Shown here piece by piece: positions 14,683 through 22,549 of a stretch of 22,610 nt of DNA. The notes under the pieces were generated by a model. That model did not search any database. It was not told the origin of the DNA and saw nothing but the letters and a program-made list of their open reading frames with translations. The DNA is from Clostridium sp. CAG:594. Lineage in GTDB: Bacteria; Bacillota_I; Bacilli_A; RF39; UBA660. Both the position numbers and the translations under genes were made by a program. The DNA is taken from the NCBI GenBank assembly GCA_000434835.1, contig FR881489.1, forward strand, positions 102,248 to 124,857, written 5' to 3'. Positions within the stretch are counted from its first letter, which is position 1. Each line of letters opens with the position of its first letter.

Positions 14683-15206
14683 AGTATGTACTGAATATTT
14701 TTATGCATATTTCCATCTAAATCTATATAAGAAGAATCTTTCTTATATCCAGTATATTCTATAAATCCTAGTTTGGTTGCTACCTTTCTTGATGCTATAT
14801 TATCTTCTCTTATACTTAGGTGAATTGATTTAACCTGTTGCTCCTTAAAGCATTCATCTACCATTTTTTGCATGCAAATGCTTCCGATGCCTAAGGATCT
14901 ATAATCTTTGCTTAAGCATAAACATATTTCTTGCCTAGTCAAATCTTTAGGATAATGGCACCCAAAACTTGTTATACCAATAAATTCATCATCTAGAAAA
15001 ATACCATGAGTTTTGGTAGCTAAACTAAGACACGTTGCCATAACATATACATCATTAAACCCATAAAAACACGTTTGGTTATCATCCATATTAATACCAA
15101 GTTTTATTAAGGATAAATCATCTTTTATATCTTTTAGAAAAATCAACTCTTCTAATTTTTTATCTTTAATTGACCTTATATCTTCTATTATTTCATTTTC
15201 ATACAT
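14661..15206 (-). CDS. GNAT family N-acetyltransferase
   Basis: 181 aa. Motif A of the GNAT fold, with the acetyl-CoA pyrophosphate loop RSLGIGS (103-109) after the strand ICLCLSKDY, and the downstream LSIREDNIASRKVATKLGF segment (motif B) are plain. Such proteins transfer an acetyl group from acetyl-CoA to an amine on a small molecule or protein; the substrate is unknown. The 60-residue N-terminal part is less typical. The ATG follows the rluB stop by one base and I see no Shine-Dalgarno site, so translation may be coupled to rluB. It ends in the terminator shared with the ferredoxin gene. Confidence 0.9.
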   Translation of the reverse strand: MYENEIIEDIRSIKDKKLEELIFLKDIKDDLSLIKLGINMDDNQTCFYGFNDVYVMATCLSLATKTHGIFLDDEFIGITSFGCHYPKDLTRQEICLCLSKDYRSLGIGSICMQKMVDECFKEQQVKSIHLSIREDNIASRKVATKLGFIEYTGYKKDSSYIDLDGNMHKNIQYILKKKANS

Positions 15207-15207
15207 A

Positions 15208-15930
15208 TTATTTATTTATTGCCATGTTATATAACTGTTTTACTTCCTTAGTAGTTAAAATTCTTTTTTCTCCACTTTTTAAGCCATATAAAGAAAGAAA
15301 TCCAAAAGCTTCTCTTTTTAATTTTATAACGTTGTGTCCTATACTTTCCATCATTCTTTTTACTTCGTGGTTTACTCCGTCATGAATTGTTATTTCAACA
15401 ATTGATGTTAGATTTTTCTTATCTAATTTCTTAAGCTTTACTCTTGATGGATATATCTTTTTGCCATCTAAAACTATACCTTTTTTTAATTTTTTAATTT
15501 CTTCTTTTGTTACTACTCCTTCTACTTTTGCAACATAAAACTTATCAATCTTACTTGATGGATGCATCATTAAATTAGCAAATGCTCCATCATTAGTAAG
15601 CAAAAGAAGTCCTGATGCATCATAATCCAATCTTCCGACCGGATATATTCTTTTTGTTACATCATCAAAGAAATCTAAAACAGTTTTTCTTCCCTTATCA
15701 TCTTTAGTTGTACATACTACGTATCTTGGTTTATAAAATAAGTAGTATTCTTTTTCTTGGTATTCAATTAAGTTTCCTTCAACTAATATTTCATCACCAA
15801 ACGTTGCTTTAACTCCTAGTTCTGTTACTTTTTTTCCATTTAAAATAACTTTACCTTGTTTTATCAATTCTTCTGCTTTTCTTCTAGAACAGTAACCAGA
15901 TTCTGCAATTAATTTTTGTAATCTTTCCAT
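15208..15930 (-). CDS. rluB: Pseudouridine synthase RluB/RsuA family
   Basis: 240 aa. The N-terminal S4 RNA-binding domain (about 1-55, RLQKLIAESGYCSRRKAEEL) precedes the RsuA/RluB catalytic domain with VGRLDYDASGLLLLTNDG (98-115), where Asp102 is the catalytic nucleophile, and the C-terminal GVNHEVKRMMESIGHNVIKLKR block. The family makes pseudouridine in rRNA; the RluB type acts on 23S rRNA, the closest match by layout, though RsuA or RluF-type specificity cannot be excluded. Its ATG overlaps the pcrA stop (TAATG) with an AAGGTG site in the end of pcrA, so it is in an operon with pcrA and the GNAT gene. Confidence 0.94.
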   Translation of the reverse strand: MERLQKLIAESGYCSRRKAEELIKQGKVILNGKKVTELGVKATFGDEILVEGNLIEYQEKEYYLFYKPRYVVCTTKDDKGRKTVLDFFDDVTKRIYPVGRLDYDASGLLLLTNDGAFANLMMHPSSKIDKFYVAKVEGVVTKEEIKKLKKGIVLDGKKIYPSRVKLKKLDKKNLTSIVEITIHDGVNHEVKRMMESIGHNVIKLKREAFGFLSLYGLKSGEKRILTTKEVKQLYNMAINK

Positions 15931-18017
15931 TAAGACACCTTCTTTATACTTTTATGATTTTTCATTAGTTTTTTTATTCCTTGACCCTTAAACGCAATTG
16001 TTGCAATAGATTTATCTACGTTTACAACAACACCTGGTCCATATATATCATGAATAACATTATCACCAGTTTTTAGTCCGTTATCATCGTTAAATGCTTC
16101 CTTTTTATTAAATTTCATATTAACCATTTTCTTTTCTGGTGCATCTATTAAATCTTTATCTATTTCGTTTATAAATCTGCTTGGCATATTAACGCTTGTT
16201 TTTCCATAAAGCATTCTTCTTAAGGCATTTACCAAATAAAGTTTTTCTTTAGCACGAGTTATTGCAACATAACAAAGTCTTCTTTCTTCTTCTATTCCGC
16301 CATCTTCTTCGCAAGAATTAATATGAGGGAATATATTTTCTTCCATGCCTATTACAAATACGTACTTATATTCAAGTCCTTTAACCGCGTGAATTGTCAT
16401 TAAAGTTACCTTAGGCGAATTATCATTTTTTTGATCATTAACATCGCTTACTAAACTTACTTCATTTAGAAAGTCTTCTAGTGATGCTATTCCACTTTCC
16501 TCTTCAAAAGTTTTGGTAATTGACTTAAACTCATTTAAGTTCTCTAATCTTATATCAGCCTCCAAGGTATGCTCACTTTCAAGTTCACTTTTTATTCCAG
16601 ACTTATCAAGTACCATGTCAATTGTTTCCGTTAAAGATAAAACTTCACTTTTTTCTTTCATTTCTAAAATAAGCTTTTTAAATTCTAATTCTTTTCCGCT
16701 ACTTATAACGTCAAACATAGATGTTCCATTAAGGACGGCATCCATGCTTAAATTCTCAATTGTTTTAGCACCTATTTTTCTTTTTGGATAATTTATTATA
16801 CGCATTAAAGAAACGTCATCTTTCGTATTGTAAATAAGTTTTAAATACGCAAGTAAATCCTTAATTTCTTTTCTAGAATAGAAAGCAAAGGCACCAACAA
16901 TTTTATATGGTATATTGCTATTTAAAAATCCCTCTTCTATCGTCCTTGATTGAGCATTAGTACGATATAAAACCGCTATATCATCTAAACTTACACCGTT
17001 ATTTACAAGATTTCTTATCTCACGAGTTACATATGATGCTTCATCTTTTTCATCGTTTGTTCTTACATACTTTATTTTTTCACCAATACTATTATCAGTC
17101 CATAAGTTTTTATCTTTTTTATTTATGTTATTTTTAATAACAGAGTTTGCGGCATTCAATATCGTTTTAGTAGAACGATAGTTTTGCTCAAGTAAAATTA
17201 CCTTTGCATTTTTATAATCCTTTTCAAAGTTTAATATGTTTTTAAAGTTTGCCCCTCTCCATGAATAGATGCTTTGCGCATCATCTCCGACAACACAAAT
17301 GTTTTTATATTTAGCACTTATCATTTTTGAAAGTATGTACTGTGCTTCGTTAGTATCCTGATACTCATCTATAAATACATATTTAAATAACTCTTGGTAA
17401 TTTTCTAAAACTTCTTTATATTTATTAAACAACTCTATCGGTTTTATTAGTAAGTCATCAAAATCAAGTGAATTATTTCTTAAAAGTGTATCTTGGTATT
17501 TTTTATATACTTTATAAGTGATATCACTTAGTTCATCATTTACCAAATTTTTATATTTTTCTGGTGTTACCATTTCATTCTTACAAGAACTTATCTGATT
17601 TTTTATAAACTTTGGATTAAATCTTGTAGAATCTATTCCCATTTCTTTTAATATTTTTTTAACAACCGTTAAAGAATCATCACTATCAATTATCGTAAAG
17701 TTTTTTTCGTAACCTAATTTTTCATAATTTTCCTTTATTATTCTAAGGCCAAATGAGTGAAAAGTTGATATTTGAATATCATATCCTTCTTTTCCTACTT
17801 CTTTTATAATTCTTTCTTTCATTTCTTTAGCAGCCTTATTAGTAAATGTAATTGCTACTATATTCTTTGGACTTACATTTCTTTCTTTTATTAAGTAAGC
17901 TACTCTCTTAGTTAAAACACTTGTTTTACCTGAACCTGCTCCTGCAAGTATTAAAAGTGGTCCATCTCCATATAAAACAGCTTCTTTTTGCCTATCATTT
18001 AAATATTCTAAATTCAT
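15930..18017 (-). CDS. pcrA: ATP-dependent DNA helicase PcrA (UvrD/Rep family)
   Basis: About 695 aa, superfamily 1A. Helicase motifs in order: Walker A GAGSGKTS (26-33), FTNKAAKEMKERI, the FIDEYQDTN motif II, GDDAQSIYSWRGAN (III), LEQNYRST (IV), TLMTIHAVKGLEYKYVFVIGM (V), and ERRLCYVAITRAKEKLYL (VI). The C-terminal GDNVIHDIYGPGVVVNV region is the Tudor-like PcrA tail that contacts RNA polymerase. PcrA unwinds DNA in repair, plasmid replication and clearing of transcription conflicts and is often essential in Firmicutes. An earlier in-frame ATG at 18035 has no ribosome site; the start at 18017 gives the normal MNLEYLNDRQKEAV N-terminus and has GGTG upstream. ligA, the usual partner, is not adjacent; rluB and the GNAT gene follow. 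Confidence 0.96.
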   Translation of the reverse strand: MNLEYLNDRQKEAVLYGDGPLLILAGAGSGKTSVLTKRVAYLIKERNVSPKNIVAITFTNKAAKEMKERIIKEVGKEGYDIQISTFHSFGLRIIKENYEKLGYEKNFTIIDSDDSLTVVKKILKEMGIDSTRFNPKFIKNQISSCKNEMVTPEKYKNLVNDELSDITYKVYKKYQDTLLRNNSLDFDDLLIKPIELFNKYKEVLENYQELFKYVFIDEYQDTNEAQYILSKMISAKYKNICVVGDDAQSIYSWRGANFKNILNFEKDYKNAKVILLEQNYRSTKTILNAANSVIKNNINKKDKNLWTDNSIGEKIKYVRTNDEKDEASYVTREIRNLVNNGVSLDDIAVLYRTNAQSRTIEEGFLNSNIPYKIVGAFAFYSRKEIKDLLAYLKLIYNTKDDVSLMRIINYPKRKIGAKTIENLSMDAVLNGTSMFDVISSGKELEFKKLILEMKEKSEVLSLTETIDMVLDKSGIKSELESEHTLEADIRLENLNEFKSITKTFEEESGIASLEDFLNEVSLVSDVNDQKNDNSPKVTLMTIHAVKGLEYKYVFVIGMEENIFPHINSCEEDGGIEEERRLCYVAITRAKEKLYLVNALRRMLYGKTSVNMPSRFINEIDKDLIDAPEKKMVNMKFNKKEAFNDDNGLKTGDNVIHDIYGPGVVVNVDKSIATIAFKGQGIKKLMKNHKSIKKVS

Positions 18018-18050
18018 AATTACACCAACTTCCATAAGTTATATTTTAAC

Positions 18051-18078
18051 ATAATAAGATAATAAAAAATATATGCAA
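18051..18078 (-). promoter_or_regulatory. Promoter of the pcrA operon
   Basis: TTGCAT (18073-18078), 16 bases, TATTAT (18051-18056) on the minus strand, predicted start near 18044. The -35 box is embedded in the arm of the vanW-family gene terminator. Confidence 0.5.
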
Positions 18079-18101
18079 AAGCAAATTTTACATATATTTT
18101 T
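18064..18101 (-). terminator. Terminator of the VanW-family gene
   Basis: A 16-bp stem with one wobble (arms 18086-18101 and 18065-18080) and a 5-base loop, ending in a T-run on the minus strand. The stop codon (18100-18102) overlaps the stem base. Confidence 0.8.
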
Positions 18102-19854
18102 AATGTGTTTTATAAACAGTTCTGTCTAAGTATTTTGTTTCAATTACCTTTCCATCTTTCTTTATTCTTAGGTAAGCTAACCATCCACCATTAGATGCTA
18201 GTGAATAAGGTTCGAATGTTTTTCCACCCGCTGCATTTGAATTAGACCATATATCAACTGTTAAATAATTACCTTTAACATAAGACACTATATAAACAGG
18301 ATAACTATACTCGTTTTTAAATTTATAGTCCGTTGTTGTTGAATAAACGGTTGCATCTAATCCTTTTGGAACATAATTAGGTGCAAACGTATGTCCTTTT
18401 CTTGACACCGTTTTTAATCCCGCTAATAACTGAGCCATATATAAAGTTGATGCAAGCTGGCAAACTCCTCCTCCATTTGCTGTTGAAACTTCACTATTTA
18501 AATATATAGGAGCAGGTAAATATCCATTAGAAGCACCATATGGTCCTACTACCTTAAGGTAAGAAAATGTATCACCTGGCATCAAAACAGTATTATTAAG
18601 TTTTCTTGATGCTAAATTTATGTTGTGGCCCCTATTACCTACATTTTGAAAGTAAGTTGTATAAGAAGATATCTTTTGATTTATACTTGATAACACTTCA
18701 TACTTAACTTCGTTATCAATTGTTTTACCACTTGCTTCTATAACCGTTTCATAAGTTAAATTTAAAAGTGCCGCTTCAACTTTTTTCCTAGTTTTTTTAG
18801 AATCCAAAATAAAGCCTTTAGAACCTTTATCATAATAAACATTGTGATTTTCATCTACTACGATACCGTCACCTCTAGCCTTGGAATTAAGCTTATTTTC
18901 TAAAACATTCACAAAGGTATCTACCGTATTATTATCATAAGAAGCCTTTAAATTGAAAGTCATAGCTTTTTTACTTTGTTTTATTAATTTTATTTTCTTA
19001 AAATAAGATAAGTTATCATTATACTTTTTTATCCTGTCTTCTAAATTAGAATCATCAACTACTATGCCAAGTTCTTTATAAGTAAATTTATGATCCCCAT
19101 TAGGAGACGTAACCGTTATAGTACCATTTTCTATTCTTTCTTTTTCATACTTTATAATACCAGAAAGTTCACTTTCATTATTTCCGGATAAATCTATATC
19201 ATTAAGATATATTCCAGGATAAATAAGTCCATCATACTTTTTGATAAGCTTGTTATAACCATATAACTTGTAACATACACCAAATAAAAATAACAAAATA
19301 ATAAACGATATAATAAAAGGAATAATATTTATTTTTTTCTTTATTTTCATCTTTTTATCAGATAAAGCATTATATCTTTCTTTTTCCATATCGAGTTTTT
19401 TTATTTTGGCATCATCTACCTTTAATTCATTTATTGCACTTTCTTTATATTTTGAGCAATACTTATTAAAAATCTTATTATTAAATGATACGTTAGTTTT
19501 ATTCTGATATTCGTAATTAGCAACCATTTTTATTTCATCTTCATTTAAATTCTTAAAAAAAGCATTTAAAATAACCGTTTTCTTATAAAAATCTAAAATA
19601 GCTAGTATCCTTGAATAAACGTATGCCTTAGCACTTAAATCATCATTTAAGTTACACTGCTCTTTTATCCTATTTATCATAAGATTTTCATCTAATACGT
19701 CTTTTATTATCTTTATCCACTTTAAATCCTTTTTCTCATCCTTTAATATGCTATCTAAAGCGTCATTTAAATTACTATTAAAAAGCAGGTTTTTAACATA
19801 ATTTATTTTTTGACTATCATCTAAAGAATTATAGTTTGTAATTTTGTTTTCCAT
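18100..19854 (-). CDS. VanW family membrane protein with cytoplasmic N-terminal domain
   Basis: 584 aa. Residues 1-170 are a charged, helical, probably cytoplasmic domain I cannot assign; Lys-rich 166-175 leads into one membrane segment (about 177-197). Outside the membrane, about 210-400 resembles the PG_binding_4 repeats (peptidoglycan-linked domain) found in this family, and about 405-545 is the VanW domain with NRGHNINLASRKLNNTVLMP, GDTFSYLKVVGPYG, GGGVCQLASTLYMAQLLAGL and HTFAPNYVPKGLDATVY. The last 30 residues look like part of a G5-type module (LRIKKDGKVIETKYLDRTVY). VanW proteins are envelope proteins with no settled activity; the name comes from a vancomycin cluster, and it gives no evidence of resistance. 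A good sigma-A promoter and a GGGGTG site precede the ATG. Confidence 0.92.
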   Translation of the reverse strand: MENKITNYNSLDDSQKINYVKNLLFNSNLNDALDSILKDEKKDLKWIKIIKDVLDENLMINRIKEQCNLNDDLSAKAYVYSRILAILDFYKKTVILNAFFKNLNEDEIKMVANYEYQNKTNVSFNNKIFNKYCSKYKESAINELKVDDAKIKKLDMEKERYNALSDKKMKIKKKINIIPFIISFIILLFLFGVCYKLYGYNKLIKKYDGLIYPGIYLNDIDLSGNNESELSGIIKYEKERIENGTITVTSPNGDHKFTYKELGIVVDDSNLEDRIKKYNDNLSYFKKIKLIKQSKKAMTFNLKASYDNNTVDTFVNVLENKLNSKARGDGIVVDENHNVYYDKGSKGFILDSKKTRKKVEAALLNLTYETVIEASGKTIDNEVKYEVLSSINQKISSYTTYFQNVGNRGHNINLASRKLNNTVLMPGDTFSYLKVVGPYGASNGYLPAPIYLNSEVSTANGGGVCQLASTLYMAQLLAGLKTVSRKGHTFAPNYVPKGLDATVYSTTTDYKFKNEYSYPVYIVSYVKGNYLTVDIWSNSNAAGGKTFEPYSLASNGGWLAYLRIKKDGKVIETKYLDRTVYKTH

Positions 19855-19862
19855 ACTTACAC

Positions 19863-19929
19863 CCCATATTTACCATAATAGAATTATAAATGAAAAATTT
19901 TAAATTGTAAATACATCACCCATATTTGC
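19863..19929. repeat. Direct repeat CCCATATTTRC flanking the vanW/ABC divergent promoters
   Basis: CCCATATTTAC (19863-19873) and CCCATATTTGC (19919-19929) are near-identical copies 56 bases apart in the divergent region. The first overlaps the VanW ribosome site; the second lies just upstream of the VanW -35. They may be regulator sites or chance. Confidence 0.35.
19883..19911 (-). promoter_or_regulatory. Sigma-A promoter of the VanW-family gene
   Basis: TTTACA (19906-19911), a 17-base spacer and a perfect TATAAT (19883-19888) on the minus strand, about 30 bases before the ATG. On the plus strand no comparable promoter for the ABC genes is seen; TATACT at 19938-19943 is a possible -10 without a -35. 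Confidence 0.65.
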
Positions 19930-19966
19930 TAAAAGAATATACTATTACTAGAAAAAGGAGGATTTG

Positions 19967-20965
19967 ATGAAAAAGAAAATTATTATTTTAGTATGCTTTA
20001 TTATTGTTTTAGCAGGAGTTTTATTTTTTATAATAAATAAAAATTCCGAAAATAAAAACGATAAAAACACACTAAAAGAAGTTAAGGTTGCAGAAGTTGC
20101 ACATACCATATTTTATGCGCCAGCTTATGCTGCAATAAGTAAAGGATACTTTGAAGATGAAGGAATAAAAATAGACTTAACATTAACTGCTGGAGCTGAT
20201 AAAGTTACCGCTGCCGTTTTATCGGGTGACGTAGACGTTGGTTTTTGTGGAAGTGAAGCTACAATATACGTATATAATAGTGGAGAAAAAGATTACTTAG
20301 TAAATTTTGCTAGATTAACTAAGAAAGATGGTTCATTTTTAGTATCAAGAAAAAAATATGATAACTTCAAACTAGAAGATTTAAAAGGAAAAACAGTAAT
20401 CGGTGGAAGAAAAGGTGGAATGCCTGAAATGACATTTGAATGGGCTTTAAAACAAAATAACATAGATCCTAAAAATGATCTTAAAATAGATACGAGTGTT
20501 GCATTTCCTGCAATGGAAGGAGCATTTATAGGTGGTAATGCTGATTTTGTTACACTTTTTGAACCAAATGCTACAAGCGTAGAAAAACAAGGCTTAGGAT
20601 ACGTTGTAGGTTATGTAGGAAGCTTTGGTGGAGAAGTTCCATATACCGCTTATAACGCTAAAAAAAGCTATATAGAGAAGAATAAAGACATAATAGATGG
20701 ATTTACCAAAGCAGTAGATAAGGGATTAAAATACGTAAAAGAAACAGACTCTAGCGTAGTTGCTAAAGATATATATGAATACTTTCCTGAATTATCATTA
20801 AATGATTTAACCGCAATCATTGAAAGATATAAAACTAATGATGCATGGGCTAGTTCATCAGAAATAACAAAAAAAGACTTTGACCACTTGCAAGAAATAA
20901 TAATAAGTGCTGGAGAACTAGATAAAAAAGCACCTTTTGAAAAATTAATATACCAAGGAAAATAG
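19967..20965 (+). CDS. NitT/TauT-type ABC transporter substrate-binding protein
   Basis: 332 aa, periplasmic-binding-protein fold of the NMT1/SsuA/ThiY type. The start of the mature part reads AEVAHTIFYAPAYAAISKGYFEDEGI (about 44-69), followed by the GADKVTAAVLSGDVDVGFCG block and GRKGGMPEMTFEW, which match uncharacterised clostridial members. Family substrates include nitrate, sulfonates, taurine and thiamine precursors; the substrate here is not determined. An N-terminal hydrophobic segment (4-24) is present but no lipobox Cys follows it, so it may stay as an uncleaved membrane anchor. The frame also opens with a TTG three bases earlier, but AAAGGAGG sits too close to it, so the ATG at 19967 is used. 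The ATPase gene follows after 3 bases. Confidence 0.92.
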   Translation: MKKKIIILVCFIIVLAGVLFFIINKNSENKNDKNTLKEVKVAEVAHTIFYAPAYAAISKGYFEDEGIKIDLTLTAGADKVTAAVLSGDVDVGFCGSEATIYVYNSGEKDYLVNFARLTKKDGSFLVSRKKYDNFKLEDLKGKTVIGGRKGGMPEMTFEWALKQNNIDPKNDLKIDTSVAFPAMEGAFIGGNADFVTLFEPNATSVEKQGLGYVVGYVGSFGGEVPYTAYNAKKSYIEKNKDIIDGFTKAVDKGLKYVKETDSSVVAKDIYEYFPELSLNDLTAIIERYKTNDAWASSSEITKKDFDHLQEIIISAGELDKKAPFEKLIYQGK

Positions 20966-20968
20966 TAA

Positions 20969-21715
20969 ATGGAACTCTTAAAAATTAAGGGATTAAAGAA
21001 AAATTACATAAATGAAAAACAAGTTATATGTGCACTTAAAAGTATTAATTTAACCGTTTTTGAAAATGAGTTTTTACTAATAGTTGGTCCTAGTGGATGT
21101 GGAAAATCAACAATTTTATCACTAATTGGTAATCTAGAAGAAAAAAGTGGTGGAAAAATAGAAGTTAAACCCGGTTTAAAAGTTGGTTATATGTTTCAAG
21201 AAGATGCATTATTTCCATGGTTAACCGTACTAGAAAACTGCCTTATCGGGCTTAAAATAAAAGGTGATCTTTCCAAAGAAAACAAGTTATATGTTAAAAA
21301 CTTACTTAAGAAGTATGGTTTATCATCTTTCGAAAAAAGTTACCCAAAACAACTTTCTGGCGGAATGAGACAACGTGTTGCTTTAATTAGAACACTTGCC
21401 ATAAGACCTGATATTTTACTTCTTGATGAGCCTTTTTCGGCACTTGATTATCAAACTAGAATAAAAGTATCAGATGATGTATTTAAAATAATTAAAGAAG
21501 AAAAGAAAACCGCTATTATGGTTTCACATGATATTTCTGAATCCGTTAGTTTAGCTGATAGAGTTATTGTATTAAGCAAAAGACCTGCGACAGTTAAAAA
21601 CGTATACAATATAGAAATGGAAGATAAGGGCATACCAAGCGCCAACAGAAAAAACGAAAAATTTAATTATTACCATAATGCTATATGGAAGGATTTGATG
21701 GATGATGGAAGCTAA
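20969..21715 (+). CDS. ABC transporter ATP-binding protein (NitT/TauT type)
   Basis: 248 aa. Walker A GPSGCGKST (40-48), Q-loop Gln77 in MFQEDALFPWLTV, signature LSGGMRQR (129-136), Walker B ILLLDEP (149-155) and the H-loop SHD are all intact. The FQEDALFPWLTV form and DEPFSALDYQTR are typical of the SsuB/TauB/NrtD subfamily. It drives import with the binding protein before it and the permease after it. AAGGA precedes its ATG by about 9 bases. Its stop codon lies beyond the permease start, a 14-base overlap that points to coupled translation. Confidence 0.96.
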   Translation: MELLKIKGLKKNYINEKQVICALKSINLTVFENEFLLIVGPSGCGKSTILSLIGNLEEKSGGKIEVKPGLKVGYMFQEDALFPWLTVLENCLIGLKIKGDLSKENKLYVKNLLKKYGLSSFEKSYPKQLSGGMRQRVALIRTLAIRPDILLLDEPFSALDYQTRIKVSDDVFKIIKEEKKTAIMVSHDISESVSLADRVIVLSKRPATVKNVYNIEMEDKGIPSANRKNEKFNYYHNAIWKDLMDDGS

Positions 21716-22499
21716 AGCGGAATATAAAAAATATATGAAACAAAAAATATTATCCACAGCAAAAGTCATATTCTGTCAAATATTTATACTTATACTGTTC
21801 ATAAGTCTATGGCAAATTCTATCAGATAAAGGAATAATAAACTCATTTTTATGTTCAAGTCCTAAAAAAGTAGTAACAACAATAATTAATTTATATAAAT
21901 CTAATGATTTATTTGTGCACGTATGGGTAACCTTAAAAGAGATATTAATAAGTTTTGGCTTAGGCTCATTAATTGGAATAGTATTCGCGGCATTTCTTTG
22001 GTATAGTCCTTTTTTCTCCAAGGTATTAGACCCATATCTTACGATACTAAATAGTCTTCCAAAAGTATCTTTAGGTCCAATCATAATAATATGGGCAGGG
22101 GCTAACCAAAACTCAATAATATTAATGGCTCTTTTAATATCAACCATATCAACAATAATAAGCGTGTACGTGGGATTTAGACATACTAATAAAACAAGTA
22201 TAAGACTAATGCAAAGTTTTAAAGCAAATAAATTTCAAATATTTACAAAAGTCGTATTTCCCGCTAATATAAACACAATAATTAGTTCTCTTAAGATAAA
22301 TCTATCAATGACGTTTGTTGGTGTCATAATGGGTGAATTATTGGTGTCTAAAGAAGGATTAGGATATTTGATAAATTATGGTTCACAGGTATTTAACACT
22401 AATTTAGTAATTGCAGGAGTTATAATGCTTGGAATATTAACTAGCATACTTTATTTCATAATATTATTTATAGAAAAAAGGGTTAAAAAAGAATGGTAA
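21702..22499 (+). CDS. ABC transporter permease (NitT/TauT type)
   Basis: 265 aa with about six membrane helices. The BPD_transp_1 domain has the EAA-like loop around LMQSFKANKFQIFTKVVFPA, which docks with the ATPase, then LKINLSMTFVGVIMGELLVSKEGLGYLI, typical of the SsuC/TauC/ThiX subfamily. The early GLGSLIGIVFAA helix and LPKVSLGPIIIIWAG block also match. It forms the membrane channel of the importer with the two preceding gene products. The start overlaps the ATPase end; ATG 21702 with GGAAGGA 8 bases upstream is chosen, with ATG 21705 as an alternative. A strong hairpin terminator starts 6 bases after the stop. Confidence 0.95.
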   Translation: MMEAKAEYKKYMKQKILSTAKVIFCQIFILILFISLWQILSDKGIINSFLCSSPKKVVTTIINLYKSNDLFVHVWVTLKEILISFGLGSLIGIVFAAFLWYSPFFSKVLDPYLTILNSLPKVSLGPIIIIWAGANQNSIILMALLISTISTIISVYVGFRHTNKTSIRLMQSFKANKFQIFTKVVFPANINTIISSLKINLSMTFVGVIMGELLVSKEGLGYLINYGSQVFNTNLVIAGVIMLGILTSILYFIILFIEKRVKKEW

Positions 22500-22504
22500 A
22501 CAAA

Positions 22505-22549
22505 AAAGACTTAAAACGTTAATAGCGTTTTAGGTCTTTTATTTTATTT
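22505..22549. terminator. Terminator of the ABC importer operon, probably bidirectional
   Basis: A 14-bp stem (arms 22505-22518 and 22526-22539, one wobble) with a 7-base loop, followed on the plus strand by TTTTATTTTATTTTT. The minus-strand side ends in TTTTTTG, so it can also close the convergent gene whose stop codon is at 22539-22541. Confidence 0.88.

Noticed and set aside
18018..18035. Longer start of pcrA at 18035
   Set aside because: No ribosome site precedes it and the family N-terminus begins at the second ATG (18017).
18100..19854. Vancomycin resistance determinant
   Set aside because: VanW domain proteins are common in Firmicutes without any resistance role, and no vanHAX or vanRS-type genes are present.
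19855..19966. Riboswitch (TPP-like) ahead of the ABC importer
   Set aside because: The importer is of the family that includes thiamine-precursor transporters, but the 112-base region shows none of the conserved TPP motifs and is too short and AT-rich for a folded aptamer.
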